From: Halalkalibacter akibai JCM 9157
Lineage (GTDB): Bacteria > Bacillota > Bacilli > Bacillales > Bacillaceae_D
DNA: 64,000 bases
Reading direction: 5' to 3'
Assembly (NCBI RefSeq): GCF_000513135.1
Contig: NZ_BAUV01000003.1
Span: 1-64,000 of the forward strand
Shown here: piece by piece, positions 17,191 through 25,333 of the stretch
Position numbering within the stretch: position 1 is the first letter of the stretch
Layout: each line of letters opens with the position of its first letter
The notes under the pieces: generated by a model
What the model was told of the DNA's origin: nothing
Database searches by the model: none
The model's input: the letters and a program-made list of their open reading frames with translations, nothing else
Program-made: the position numbers and the translations under genes

Positions 17191-17736
17191 TTATGAGTTA
17201 TTATTAGGTCTTGGCGAGTAAGTAGCTAAAGGCGTCGGGGCTGCAGTTGGAGCTGCTGCACCGTATGGATAATCGTATTCAATCGGCTCATCAAACTCTA
17301 CATAATCTAAGTTAACCATTAAGAGTAAGTAATGTGTTTGGTCTTCAAAATCACCTACAATAATATGATCACGTCCTGCTTCTTCAACAATTCCTCTGAA
17401 AACTCTGGCATTCCATTCAGGATTATTTTCAAAAGTCATGTAGAATGTGGCAGCTTTTCCGCGGTTTAATCTAAGAATGTTTTCAATATAAGACTGCTCA
17501 AGTGGGAGCATGCCTTGTTGCTGTGCCCATGCCTGTTGAGGTGTCATTCCTCCTGGGAATGGTTGTTGTTGCTGAGTGAACCCAGGTGCATGTGTGTACT
17601 GGTAGCCTTGTGATGACACATAAGGCATTTGTCCAGGTGCTTGTTGAGTGGTTGGTTGTTGTTGTGGAAAGCCTTGTTGTTGCTGTCCATATCCTGCTCC
17701 GCCTTGTGATTGTGGATACCATGGTTGTTGATACAA
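17191..17736 (-). CDS. gerQ: Spore coat protein GerQ
   Basis: The 181-residue protein has a Gln/Pro/Gly-rich N-terminal half (about residues 1-80, many GQQQ and PQQ runs) and a conserved C-terminal domain starting LPLEQSYIENILRLNRGKAATFYMTFENN, typical of GerQ (YwdL). In B. subtilis GerQ is an inner coat protein cross-linked by transglutaminase and is needed to place the lytic enzyme CwlJ in the coat. The abundance of Gln fits cross-linking. The gene follows cwlJ on the same strand by 24 bases, the same pairing as in B. subtilis. Confidence 0.93.
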   Translation of the reverse strand: MYQQPWYPQSQGGAGYGQQQQGFPQQQPTTQQAPGQMPYVSSQGYQYTHAPGFTQQQQPFPGGMTPQQAWAQQQGMLPLEQSYIENILRLNRGKAATFYMTFENNPEWNARVFRGIVEEAGRDHIIVGDFEDQTHYLLLMVNLDYVEFDEPIEYDYPYGAAAPTAAPTPLATYSPRPNNNS

Positions 17737-17760
17737 ATTGATCGCCCCTTTGATGTAAAT

Positions 17761-18192
17761 TTAATATGTGCTATAAACTTCAGAACAATCTGCTTGAGTT
17801 GGAGAGAAGAAACAGTGTAGCTTATATCGTCCTGTATTCCACTGTCCCCACCATTGAGCCGGACAAGCGCCCTCAGGCCGGAAAAACCATAATGAATTTT
17901 CAGCCGGATGGAACCTTTCACCATTCACCACACGTTGTGCTAGGCGTCTGTCTTTCTCTCTTGCTCGTTGATAAAAGTAACTTTTTTGAACGGCTTCGAA
18001 TCCACCTGGTGATTGAAATGCCATATGAGGAATCGTATTTACGTTACCAAAATCCAAACAACGGACTCGAGTTCGATTAACCATTACGTTTCCTGCCATG
18101 AGCATACCAAGTTCACCCTCGCCCTCTGCCTCCGCTCTCATAAGACGTGCCAGCATATCTAAGTCATTTGAATTTACTTTAATAACTGCCAT
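17761..18192 (-). CDS. cwlJ: Spore cortex-lytic enzyme CwlJ
   Basis: The 143-residue protein is a single Hydrolase_2 (SleB/CwlJ) domain: LDMLARLMRAEAEGEGELGMLMAGNVMVNR at the N-terminus with the conserved Glu near residue 22, FQSPGGFEAVQ in the middle and NSLWFFRPEGACPAQWW near the C-terminus. There is no signal peptide, as expected for a coat protein made in the mother cell. It degrades cortex peptidoglycan during germination and depends on GerQ, encoded next. An AGGTGAAAG ribosome-binding site precedes the start. Confidence 0.94.
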   Translation of the reverse strand: MAVIKVNSNDLDMLARLMRAEAEGEGELGMLMAGNVMVNRTRVRCLDFGNVNTIPHMAFQSPGGFEAVQKSYFYQRAREKDRRLAQRVVNGERFHPAENSLWFFRPEGACPAQWWGQWNTGRYKLHCFFSPTQADCSEVYSTY

Positions 18193-18360
18193 TCTTTCAC
18201 CTCCAATCTAAGTTGAGCTTTCTAAGATGTTTAGAAATGAAACAATCCTGCCTCCATCCAGTCCTTAATAGATGGAAGATATCACGTAGGCGGTGCAGTT
18301 ACTTCACTATATGAGTCATAAAACGACGGTATGCATTCTTTTTCTTTAACAAAAAAACAA

Positions 18361-18438
18361 TAAAAAGGGGCGATCCCAAGAATACAACCGAACGTAGTGA
18401 ACTGCACAACGCTCTGTAGTGTATGCTGGGTATCGCCC
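18361..18438 (-). terminator. Long terminator hairpin after hemQ
   Basis: The minus strand reads GGGCGATACCCAGCATACA, about 40 bases, then TGTATTCTTGGGATCGCCCC and TTTTTA. The stem is long and interrupted. The other DNA at 18193-18360 shows no gene. Confidence 0.7.
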
Positions 18439-18453
18439 ATATGATCTTATTTT

Positions 18454-19203
18454 TTAAACATGAAAGTAACGAGAAAGCTGGTCTGGATTAAGGATATTTC
18501 CTACATAAAACGATCCAAACTCACCAAAGCGTGCTGAAACTTCATCAAAACGCATTTCATAAACTAATTTTTTAAATTGAAGAACATCATCGGAAAATAG
18601 AGTTACTCCCCATTCCCAGTCGTCAAAACCAACTGAGCCAGTGATGATTTGTTTTACTTTACCTGCATAGCCGCGTCCGATCATGCCGTGACTGCGCATC
18701 ATTGAACGGCGATCTTCCATCGAAAGCATATACCAGTTATCTTCACCTTGTCTACGCTTGTCCATAGGATAGAAACACACATGACTAGCCTTTGGTAAAG
18801 TAGGGTAAAGGCGTGAGCGAACGTGAGGATTTTGGTAAGGATCTTCGTCACTTTCACCAGCCATATAGTTGCTTAACTCTACAACAGATACGTAGGAATA
18901 TGTAGGAATCGTGAACTCAGCTAAACGAGATTTATTAAATGCATTTTCAATCTCATTTAACTCTTCCATCGTTGGACGAAGTAACATAAGCATAAAATCA
19001 GCCTTCTGTCCGACAATCGAATAAATAGCGTGACTCCCTTTTTCTTCAGCTTCTGTTTGATTCCATTTATTAATCATTGAGTGGAATTCAGCTAATATTT
19101 GTTCGCGCTCCTCAGAAGAAATTGTTTTCCAAGCAGGCCAATTAATTGTTCGGAAATCATGCAAGCAATACCAACCATCTAATGTAATTGCAGCTTCACT
19201 CAT
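18454..19203 (-). CDS. hemQ: Coproheme decarboxylase HemQ
   Basis: The 249-residue protein belongs to the chlorite-dismutase-like family of Gram-positive bacteria (YwfI in B. subtilis). HemQ converts iron-coproporphyrin III to heme b in the last step of the coproporphyrin-dependent pathway. The heme-ligand His is at residue 172 ([12 protein letters not shown]), and the catalytic Tyr at 145 lies in [11 protein letters not shown], both where they are found in characterised HemQ. The C-terminal PDQLSRYF segment is also typical. It is a single-gene unit with its own terminator, beside pta as in B. subtilis. Confidence 0.95.
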   Translation of the reverse strand: MSEAAITLDGWYCLHDFRTINWPAWKTISSEEREQILAEFHSMINKWNQTEAEEKGSHAIYSIVGQKADFMLMLLRPTMEELNEIENAFNKSRLAEFTIPTYSYVSVVELSNYMAGESDEDPYQNPHVRSRLYPTLPKASHVCFYPMDKRRQGEDNWYMLSMEDRRSMMRSHGMIGRGYAGKVKQIITGSVGFDDWEWGVTLFSDDVLQFKKLVYEMRFDEVSARFGEFGSFYVGNILNPDQLSRYFHV

Positions 19204-19284
19204 GTTTGAACAACTCCTTTATTTTTCATTCATCGTTCAAACTATACCACAATTATCCTTAGATCAAAAACATAGACAATGACA

Positions 19285-20034
19285 TTACCGTGACAGAAAA
19301 TGTTGAATCGCCATTTTATGTTCTTTAGTCTGCCCTGCTTGGCGCTGTGCCTCTACTTCCAGATTGAGAACTTGCTCGAGATTAGATTCAAAACTAGCGC
19401 GAAAATTAGCTTTCATCAATCCGAACGCTTTACGTGGCATTTTGACTAGTTGCTGTAACAAATCATCTAAATTGCCAATTCCATTAATTAAATTAATGCG
19501 ATATGCTTCCTCGGCAGAGATCATGCCACCTAATGCAAGTTCGTTCGCTTTCCCTAAGCCGACTAAGCGAGGGAGAAAATAGGAGGCACCAGCATCGGGA
19601 ACAAGACCAATTTTTAAAAAGCCAAGCCCCATCTGAACATCGGCATTGGCTACGCGATAATCACACGCAAGTGCAATACTTAAACCAGCGCCAACAGCAA
19701 TTCCGTTCATATTAGCAACAATTGGTTTTTCAATTGAAACCATTTGACGAATTAATCGATTATATGTTTCATCTAAATACGTTCCATAATCAAAAGAGTT
19801 CATTTCCTCTACAGGGATACTTTTCAAATCAGCACCGGCACAAAAGGCATTTGCTGATCCCTGTAAAACAATCACACCCACTTCTGGATCAAGCTTTGCT
19901 TGCTCAAAAGCTTGGTAAAGTTCATCATGAAGTGCCTTATTTAAAGCGTTTTTCACTTGCGGACGGTTAAGAGTAATAGTAGCAATCCGGTTCTCAACAG
20001 CATACAAAATAATCGAGTTTGTCATGTCTAACAC
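19285..20034 (-). CDS. Enoyl-CoA hydratase/isomerase family protein
   Basis: The 249-residue crotonase-fold protein has the oxyanion-hole segments GSANAFCAGADLKSI and NGIAVGAGLSIALACDYRVA, followed by FLKIGLVPDAGASYFLPRLVG, where one of the usual catalytic Glu positions is not acidic. That pattern resembles PaaG-type isomerases, so isomerase or hydratase activity cannot be decided. It likely acts in fatty acid or aromatic acid degradation. An FadR-like operator lies just upstream of the start, which supports a beta-oxidation role. Confidence 0.88.
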   Translation of the reverse strand: MLDMTNSIILYAVENRIATITLNRPQVKNALNKALHDELYQAFEQAKLDPEVGVIVLQGSANAFCAGADLKSIPVEEMNSFDYGTYLDETYNRLIRQMVSIEKPIVANMNGIAVGAGLSIALACDYRVANADVQMGLGFLKIGLVPDAGASYFLPRLVGLGKANELALGGMISAEEAYRINLINGIGNLDDLLQQLVKMPRKAFGLMKANFRASFESNLEQVLNLEVEAQRQAGQTKEHKMAIQHFLSR

Positions 20035-20044
20035 TTCCTTTTCT

Positions 20045-20062
20045 AAAATGAATAGTCATTCA
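20045..20062. promoter_or_regulatory. FadR-like operator upstream of the enoyl-CoA hydratase gene
   Basis: On the minus strand TGAATGACTATTCATTTT matches 16 of 18 positions of the B. subtilis FadR consensus TGAATGAMTANTCATTCA. It lies 11-28 bases before the start codon. FadR (YsiA) represses beta-oxidation genes and is released by long-chain acyl-CoA; no close FadR is encoded in this window. Confidence 0.65.
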
Positions 20063-20168
20063 CTTTAAAGTATTCGACACATAAGCGCTAAATCCTTTGG
20101 TCATCCTAAATGTAAGAAGTGTTATTTAAAAAGTCTTTTCTCCAACAGTGTTAATGAACTGCGATAAC

Positions 20169-20302
20169 TAAAGTGAAATGGAGCGAAAGGTACTTGACTC
20201 CTGCGGGAAAAGAGGAAAAGGCAAGACCTCACAGACGAAGTCGTGAGGGCTTGGCTTACTCCCCGCGGAAAGCAAGTACCTGTAGCGCAATGGAACGGAT
20301 CC
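20169..20302. repeat. Palindromic repeat R2, copy a
   Basis: The outer arms GGTACTTG (20189-20196) and CAAGTACC (20273-20280) are complementary. Inside lie CTCCTGCGGGA and CCCCGCGGA and a central hairpin around GACGAAGTC. The ends are AAGTGAAATGGAGCG and GCGCAATGGAACGGA. Similar sequences occur at 48.8 and 58.7 kb in this window. Short frames crossing it are not genes. The remaining DNA to pta shows no clear gene. Confidence 0.85.
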
Positions 20303-20481
20303 AGAACAGAAAAACAAAAAATGACTTATAAATAAGAAAGAGTCCGTATGGAAGCGCAAACAGAAAGATTCTTTCAAAAATTAACATTTTAATGAACTTG
20401 ACAAATATGGTTCCTTTTTGCATGCAAGAGGAGTATTCTTGACATATGATAAATAGAATGAGGTATTGAGGAGGAATGTAA

Positions 20482-21471
20482 GTGAGTAATCTTTTTGAGG
20501 AAATCAAAAATCAGGTAGCGAGACATAATCCAACAATTGTCTTACCAGAAGGTACTGATGAAAGGATCCTAGAAGCAGCCGCAAACTTAGCAAAAGACAA
20601 AGTGGTAACACCCATTTTAATTGGAAATAAAGATGAGGTTCAAGCGAAAGCAAAACAAAATAACGTTGATCTTGGGAATATTACTATTTTAGATCCACAT
20701 CAATACGAAGGTATGGATGAGATGGTTGCTTCTTTTGTTGAGCGTCGTAAAGGCAAAGAAACAGAAGAAACAGCGCGTGAAAAATTAGTAGACGTTAACT
20801 ACTTCGGCACGATGCTCGTACACATGGGGAAAGCAGACGGGTTAGTGAGTGGCGCTGCGCATTCGACAGGAGATACAGTTAGACCAGCTCTACAAATTAT
20901 CAAAACACAGCCAGGTATTAAGCGTACGTCCGGTGTTTTCGTTATGGTAAAAGAAGAACAAAAATTTGTATTTGGCGATTGTGCTATTAATATTGCTCCC
21001 AATAGTGAAGAATTAGCAGAAATTGCGATTGCAACAGCAGAAACAGCAAAAGTGTTTGGACTAGACCCTAAAGTAGCGATGCTAAGTTTTTCAACAAAAG
21101 GATCAGCTTCATCAATTGAAACAAAAAAAGTGTCAGAGGCAACGAAACTCGCTCAAGAAACAAGACCAGATTTAGTTATTGATGGAGAGTTCCAGTTTGA
21201 TGCAGCATTCGTACCAGCAGTAGCTCAAAAGAAAGCACCAGATTCACCACTTCAAGGGCAAGCAAATGTATTTATCTTCCCAAGTCTTGAATCAGGAAAT
21301 CTTGGCTATAAAATTGCACAACGTTTAGGTGGATACGATGCAATTGGACCAATCTTACAAGGGTTAAATAAACCTGTAAATGATTTATCACGTGGTTGTA
21401 ATGCAGCAGATGTTTATAAACTTTCATTAATTACAGCGATGCAGTCAATCAATCAAAAGGTAACGTCTTAA
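20482..21471 (+). CDS. pta: Phosphate acetyltransferase
   Basis: The 329-residue enzyme, starting at GTG after GAGGAGG, is a short class I Pta: PEGTDERILEAAANLAKDKVVTPILIG at the start, VSGAAHSTGDTVRPALQIIKT in the middle and DLSRGCNAADVYKLSLITA at the C-terminus. It interconverts acetyl-CoA and acetyl phosphate in overflow acetate metabolism. The gene lies between hemQ and lipL as in B. subtilis (ywfJ/pta). A terminator shared with lipL follows. Confidence 0.96.
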   Translation: MSNLFEEIKNQVARHNPTIVLPEGTDERILEAAANLAKDKVVTPILIGNKDEVQAKAKQNNVDLGNITILDPHQYEGMDEMVASFVERRKGKETEETAREKLVDVNYFGTMLVHMGKADGLVSGAAHSTGDTVRPALQIIKTQPGIKRTSGVFVMVKEEQKFVFGDCAINIAPNSEELAEIAIATAETAKVFGLDPKVAMLSFSTKGSASSIETKKVSEATKLAQETRPDLVIDGEFQFDAAFVPAVAQKKAPDSPLQGQANVFIFPSLESGNLGYKIAQRLGGYDAIGPILQGLNKPVNDLSRGCNAADVYKLSLITAMQSINQKVTS

Positions 21472-21472
21472 T

Positions 21473-21507
21473 TGAAAAAAACAGCTGGGGAAACCCTAGC
21501 TGTTTTT
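21473..21507. terminator. Bidirectional terminator between pta and lipL
   Basis: AAAAAAACAGCTGGGG, AAA and CCCTAGCTGTTTTT form a short strong stem with A and T tracts on both sides, between converging genes. Confidence 0.88.
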
Positions 21508-21533
21508 CAGAAGTCTAAATGAAATCGCTTTAT

Positions 21534-22373
21534 TTAAGACAAACTTAATGCTTTATCATTTCGTGCGACAATACGCACATAGTTATCGGAATATAAAGCT
21601 TGTTCCTCATTGCTAAAGGGCTGTACAGTCAACTGCACGCCTTCTTTTTGACTCGTTTTTAAAAGGAGCAACATAACATCTTGAATGGAAAGTGTAACTC
21701 CTAGTAGTTCACTTAAGGAAGCCATCGTGTGCGGCTGTACAGTCGGATACACAAATTTCGTTTGGCTTCCTTGTACCGCCTCATCGTAAAATCCACGAAT
21801 TAACTTAGCTCGCTCACTGCCACTGCCAGTTACGCAAAGGTAAATTTGTACCGCAATGCCTCCACGAATTCGCCGCTGGGAAATACCTGCAAATTTTTGC
21901 CCATTTATACTTAAATCAAAACTGCCAGGACAATAGGAACCAACCACTTCAAACGCCTGTATGTCCACTGGAAAAGAAGCAAACATTTTTCTAATCAGAG
22001 TTAACATCAAATTATAACCATGATCAATAGAAAAACCTTTTTCCTCTTTTATAACTAAGGAAATATTGAGTACTCCCTCATCTAACACAACAGCTAGTCC
22101 CCCAGAATTCCGAACAATCACTCTGTAATCGTGCTCTCCAAGAAAAGCCCGACCTGATTCGATAAAAGGAAGACGACTGTCTTGAATTCCTAAAACGACA
22201 GTTTGATGATGAACCCAAGCTCGAATAGTAGGTAAGCCTTCATGCTGTCCGATAAACTGACAAAGCGTATCATCATAAGCAAATGATTGTAGAGCATCAA
22301 ACTGTGGACCGAAAGTTGAATGATCAAGAAAACGCCAATGTTTAGAGAGTGTGGATAGGTCAAAATTTAACAT
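21534..22373 (-). CDS. lipL: Octanoyl-[GcvH]:protein N-octanoyltransferase LipL
   Basis: The 279-residue protein belongs to the biotin/lipoate ligase fold family. [20 protein letters not shown] and [24 protein letters not shown] are LipL-type signatures, with the likely catalytic Cys at 148 and a conserved Lys in GQKFAG. LipL moves octanoyl groups from GcvH to the E2 subunits of 2-oxoacid dehydrogenases in the Bacillus lipoate pathway. Position next to pta matches B. subtilis ywfL. Confidence 0.92.
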   Translation of the reverse strand: MLNFDLSTLSKHWRFLDHSTFGPQFDALQSFAYDDTLCQFIGQHEGLPTIRAWVHHQTVVLGIQDSRLPFIESGRAFLGEHDYRVIVRNSGGLAVVLDEGVLNISLVIKEEKGFSIDHGYNLMLTLIRKMFASFPVDIQAFEVVGSYCPGSFDLSINGQKFAGISQRRIRGGIAVQIYLCVTGSGSERAKLIRGFYDEAVQGSQTKFVYPTVQPHTMASLSELLGVTLSIQDVMLLLLKTSQKEGVQLTVQPFSNEEQALYSDNYVRIVARNDKALSLS

Positions 22374-22503
22374 AGTTCTACTCCTAATAATCCTATTTGC
22401 TTCATTATAGCATGTCTACGTAATTCGTAGAAAATGGTAGAAAAGTTGAAAGGTTAGAAGAATTAGGTAATACTTGAATTAGTGATTTAAGAAGGAGGTA
22501 AGG

Positions 22504-23427
22504 ATGCTGTCATTGAAAAGAAAGTTGGTACGTTGGGTTGGAATTTACTTTGTTATTTCCGTTGTTCTTTTTTTAGTCGTGACGTTTCCTCGTCAAATAT
22601 ACGTGGAGCAACTTGGAGGTGTCATGCACTTAAGTGATGGGTTTAGCATGGCGCTTTATTATGAGCAAATTATAGGTTATCTTTCCTATATCATTGAGAA
22701 TAAAACACTCGGTTACACGCGAAGTGGAACGACAATTGAGCAATCGGCTTTTTATCTTTTTACCTATAGTCTACCTGTCGTGATTTTAGCGTTGCTTTTA
22801 ACGTATACGTTTGGCTGTTTAAAAGGAATTGTGGATTATCAATTACAGCAGTCAAGCTGGAATGTGTTTGGAAGAAAATTGACGAACGCTCTGGAATCCA
22901 TTCCCGATTTTTTTCTGATCATATGTACTCAATATTTGTTAATTCGTTTTCTGCCATTTATACCAATCTTCGAAAATCAGGAGTGGTATCGCTTTATCCT
23001 GCCAGCGCTGATTGTATCTGTCTACCCAAGCGTTTATTTTGCCAAAGTAACTAGAGGTTTACTATCTAATGAAGAAGGCAGTCCATATTTACAAGTGGCG
23101 GCAGCCAAAGGGTTCAATCGGACGTATATCATATACAAGCACATGGTTCGAAAAATATCAGGATCGTTACTTGATCAAATACCAACAATCACGATGATCG
23201 TTTTATCCAATTTATTAATTGTAGAATTTATCTTTTCTTATAACGGTGCTGCCCTTAGAATGTTCCGCGCGATGGATGTTAGCGCAGCTGTTTCAGCTGG
23301 AAGGGGTAATGAGTTTGAACCTGGAATGATTTTAGCGCTTGGACTAGGATTTATGTTAATTGTCTTTGTTGTCCAAGTCATTGCTGAAGCGATCAAAAGC
23401 TTTGCTGATCCAAGGAGGTTTGAATAG
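22504..23427 (+). CDS. Peptide/nickel-type ABC transporter permease (DppB-like)
   Basis: The 307-residue membrane protein has about six transmembrane segments and a BPD_transp_1 core: LPVVILALLLTYTFGCLKG and YPSVYFAKVTRGLLSNEEGSPYLQVAAAKGFNRTYIIYKHMVRK, which contains the EAA-like loop. It resembles the first permease subunit of oligopeptide or nickel importers. Its stop codon directly abuts the ATG of the second permease, so the two form a pair. No binding protein or ATPase gene is adjacent, so partners must be encoded elsewhere or the pair is a remnant. Confidence 0.85.
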   Translation: MLSLKRKLVRWVGIYFVISVVLFLVVTFPRQIYVEQLGGVMHLSDGFSMALYYEQIIGYLSYIIENKTLGYTRSGTTIEQSAFYLFTYSLPVVILALLLTYTFGCLKGIVDYQLQQSSWNVFGRKLTNALESIPDFFLIICTQYLLIRFLPFIPIFENQEWYRFILPALIVSVYPSVYFAKVTRGLLSNEEGSPYLQVAAAKGFNRTYIIYKHMVRKISGSLLDQIPTITMIVLSNLLIVEFIFSYNGAALRMFRAMDVSAAVSAGRGNEFEPGMILALGLGFMLIVFVVQVIAEAIKSFADPRRFE

Positions 23428-24321
23428 ATGAACAACAAATCTTTATGGATTGCCGTTGTGTTATTGTTATTTTTTCTGTTTTTATCCTTCGTTGAATTTA
23501 TCCCTGGAGTCGACCTTGAAATAAACGAACAAACGATTATTATCGATGGTCGAGAAATTGAGCGAGCTCCCTTTGCTCCATCCTCTTCTTACTGGTTTGG
23601 ATCCGATAGAGAAGGAAGAGATTTATTTACGATGATTATTAAGGGAACAAGGGATACGATTTTAATTATTTTAGCGATTACCACTTTAAGGTATGTGATC
23701 GCAATCCCACTAGCGTTTTTAGCGGTGAAAAAAACGGGCTTTTTTCATGGTCTCTTACATAGTTGGAACTTGTTATTTTCAGCTTTGCCAACGATCTTTT
23801 CTGCAATCTTACTGATGACTTTCCCTTTTGTGACACTAGCCGATCAACGCTGGCTAGCTGTTATTGTGATCTTGGCCTGTGTGGAAGTAGGACGGGTAGG
23901 CTATTTCTTTCAACAACAAGCGTTTGATCTAGGACAGGAATTGTTTGTTCAAGCTGGAAGGTCAATCGGTCATAAACCTATAGGAATGCTCATTCATTAT
24001 TATCTTCCAAATCTTTTTCCAACGATTGTGACTCAGTTTTTCTTAGATATGGGAAGGACAGCATTGTTAATTGGCCAACTAGGGATCTTTAGTGTTTTTA
24101 TTACGCATTCATGGATTCAGCTAAGCAGTGGATACGGGGAATTTGTTAATACGAGTTTCAATTGGCCTTCTTTACTTGGCACAGTGCGTGAAGATTTTCG
24201 TCATCATTTTTGGATCCCTTTCTTTCCCGCGCTTGCGCTAACCATTTTGATGATCACTTTTCAGCTTTTTAGTGAAGGACTAAGAAAGCATTTTGCTAGT
24301 AAGTATAATCAAGCATCATAG
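23428..24321 (+). CDS. Peptide/nickel-type ABC transporter permease (DppC-like)
   Basis: The 297-residue membrane protein has a first hydrophobic helix, an external segment with SSYWFGSDREGRDLFTMIIKGTRDT that is typical of OppC/DppC proteins, and a permease core with ELFVQAGRSIGHKPIGMLIHYYLPNLFP containing the EAA-like loop. It ends in FSEGLRKHF, also typical of the family. It is the second subunit for the permease just upstream. The substrate cannot be read from the sequence. Confidence 0.85.
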   Translation: MNNKSLWIAVVLLLFFLFLSFVEFIPGVDLEINEQTIIIDGREIERAPFAPSSSYWFGSDREGRDLFTMIIKGTRDTILIILAITTLRYVIAIPLAFLAVKKTGFFHGLLHSWNLLFSALPTIFSAILLMTFPFVTLADQRWLAVIVILACVEVGRVGYFFQQQAFDLGQELFVQAGRSIGHKPIGMLIHYYLPNLFPTIVTQFFLDMGRTALLIGQLGIFSVFITHSWIQLSSGYGEFVNTSFNWPSLLGTVREDFRHHFWIPFFPALALTILMITFQLFSEGLRKHFASKYNQAS

Positions 24322-24453
24322 TTATAAAGATGGGGAAAATAAATGGACTGGCATTTGTTTTCAAAACAAGCTCTATGCTATAATGTTGGTTGGCAAAAAT
24401 GAAAATAATGATGATAATCATAGATGATCAGAATGTGAAAGGAAAAGATACGA

Positions 24454-24678
24454 ATGGCGAATGAATTTCGAATTTGTGATGAGTGTCAAGCGACGAATAT
24501 TAAAACGCTCATTCCTAAATTGCAAAAAGTAGATGCAACAGCCGAGATAGATATCCGCTGTCAATCTTACTGCGGTCCAGGAAGAAAAAAGTCGTTTTGC
24601 TTTGTAAACAATCGTCCCATTGCAGCACCCGATGAAGACCAGTTAATTGAAAAAGTGATGAATAAGTTAAAACTATAA
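24454..24678 (+). CDS. DUF1450 (YuzB-like) protein
   Basis: The 74-residue protein has four Cys residues, two of them in [10 protein letters not shown] and the others in [19 protein letters not shown], the pattern of the DUF1450 family. The CGPG and Cys spacing suggest metal or redox binding, but function is unknown. It is a single gene with an AAAGGAAAAG ribosome-binding site and its own terminator. Confidence 0.8.
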   Translation: MANEFRICDECQATNIKTLIPKLQKVDATAEIDIRCQSYCGPGRKKSFCFVNNRPIAAPDEDQLIEKVMNKLKL

Positions 24679-24708
24679 AACCTAGCTGCGATGCAGTTGG
24701 GTTTTTTT
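24679..24708 (+). terminator. Terminator after the DUF1450 gene
   Basis: AACCTAGCTGC, GAT and GCAGTTGGGTT form an imperfect stem followed by TTTTTTG. Confidence 0.75.
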
Positions 24709-24729
24709 GATGGGGTTTTGTGGGTGGAG

Positions 24730-25060
24730 TAGAGGTTGAGAATAGTGAAGGCAGAAATGAGGGTTGAGTGGATGGGGAAATGTCTTCATGGGGTTGATGA
24801 AGACCGGAATAAAGCTTGAGTGAGAGGGTAAATGTCTTCATGAGGTTGATGAAGACCGGAATGAAGCTTGAGTGAGAGGAAAAAGGTATTCATGAGGTTG
24901 ATGAAGACCAGAATGACGCTTAAGTGAGAAGAAAAAGGTATTCATGAGGTTGATGAAGACCGAAATGAAGCTAGAGTGAGAGAGAAAAGGTCTTCATAGG
25001 AGTGATGATGACCGGAATGAGGTTAGCTTAAGAGAAAAAAGGTTTTCATAGAGGTTTTAA
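24730..25060. repeat. Tandem array of 52-bp hairpin units
   Basis: Six units start at 24782, 24834, 24886, 24938, 24990 and 25042, exactly 52 bp apart, with a degenerate unit before them. Most contain GTCTTCAT, a short spacer and ATGAAGAC, forming a small hairpin, then GGAATGAAGCTTGAGTGAGA. Units diverge towards the right end. No open reading frame uses it convincingly. Confidence 0.9.
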
Positions 25061-25102
25061 TCTGGCTTGGGTGTTGTTGGTGAAAGAAAAGTGCGTCTGC
25101 GC

Positions 25103-25150
25103 TATATAAGACAAGGAAGAATTAAGGGCGCTTCTTCCTTGTCTTATATA
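25103..25150. repeat. Perfect 19-bp stem hairpin
   Basis: TATATAAGACAAGGAAGAA (25103-25121) is exactly complementary to 25132-25150 around a 10-base loop. It is not followed by a T-tract, so it is not a standard terminator. Confidence 0.85.
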
Positions 25151-25178
25151 CGGGTGAAAGAGGGAGGAGTTTGGGTTG

Positions 25179-25286
25179 CTAGAAAAACTAAGCCGTCTGC
25201 CGGAGTTACCATCTCCGATTTGTGAGAGAGAATAAACTGAATATGAGAAATTTGTAATTCCTCTGGCAGACAGCAAGTTTTTCTAG
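25179..25286. repeat. Long inverted repeat upstream of ywfO
   Basis: CTAGAAAAACT (25179-25189) pairs with AGTTTTTCTAG (25276-25286), and GTCTGCC (25195-25201) pairs with GGCAGAC (25265-25271). Inside the left part, GGAG and CTCC form a small hairpin. The right arm ends two bases before a TATAAT box. Confidence 0.8.
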
Positions 25287-25287
25287 G

Positions 25288-25293
25288 TATAAT
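25288..25293 (+). promoter_or_regulatory. Probable -10 box for ywfO
   Basis: A perfect TATAAT lies about 40 bases upstream of the ywfO start. No good -35 is seen at normal spacing because that region is part of the inverted repeat. Confidence 0.5.
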
Positions 25294-25333
25294 ATCCATA
25301 GTAGAGAAACCGAGAGAAACGAGAGGAACGGTT

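Noticed and set aside
20168-20507. Minus-strand frames across repeat R2 upstream of pta
   Set aside because: They follow the repeat, have no start signals, and the second copy of R2 gives unrelated frames.
24730-25060. CRISPR array
   Set aside because: The units are contiguous 52-bp tandem copies that drift along their whole length; there are no constant repeats separated by unique spacers and no cas genes.
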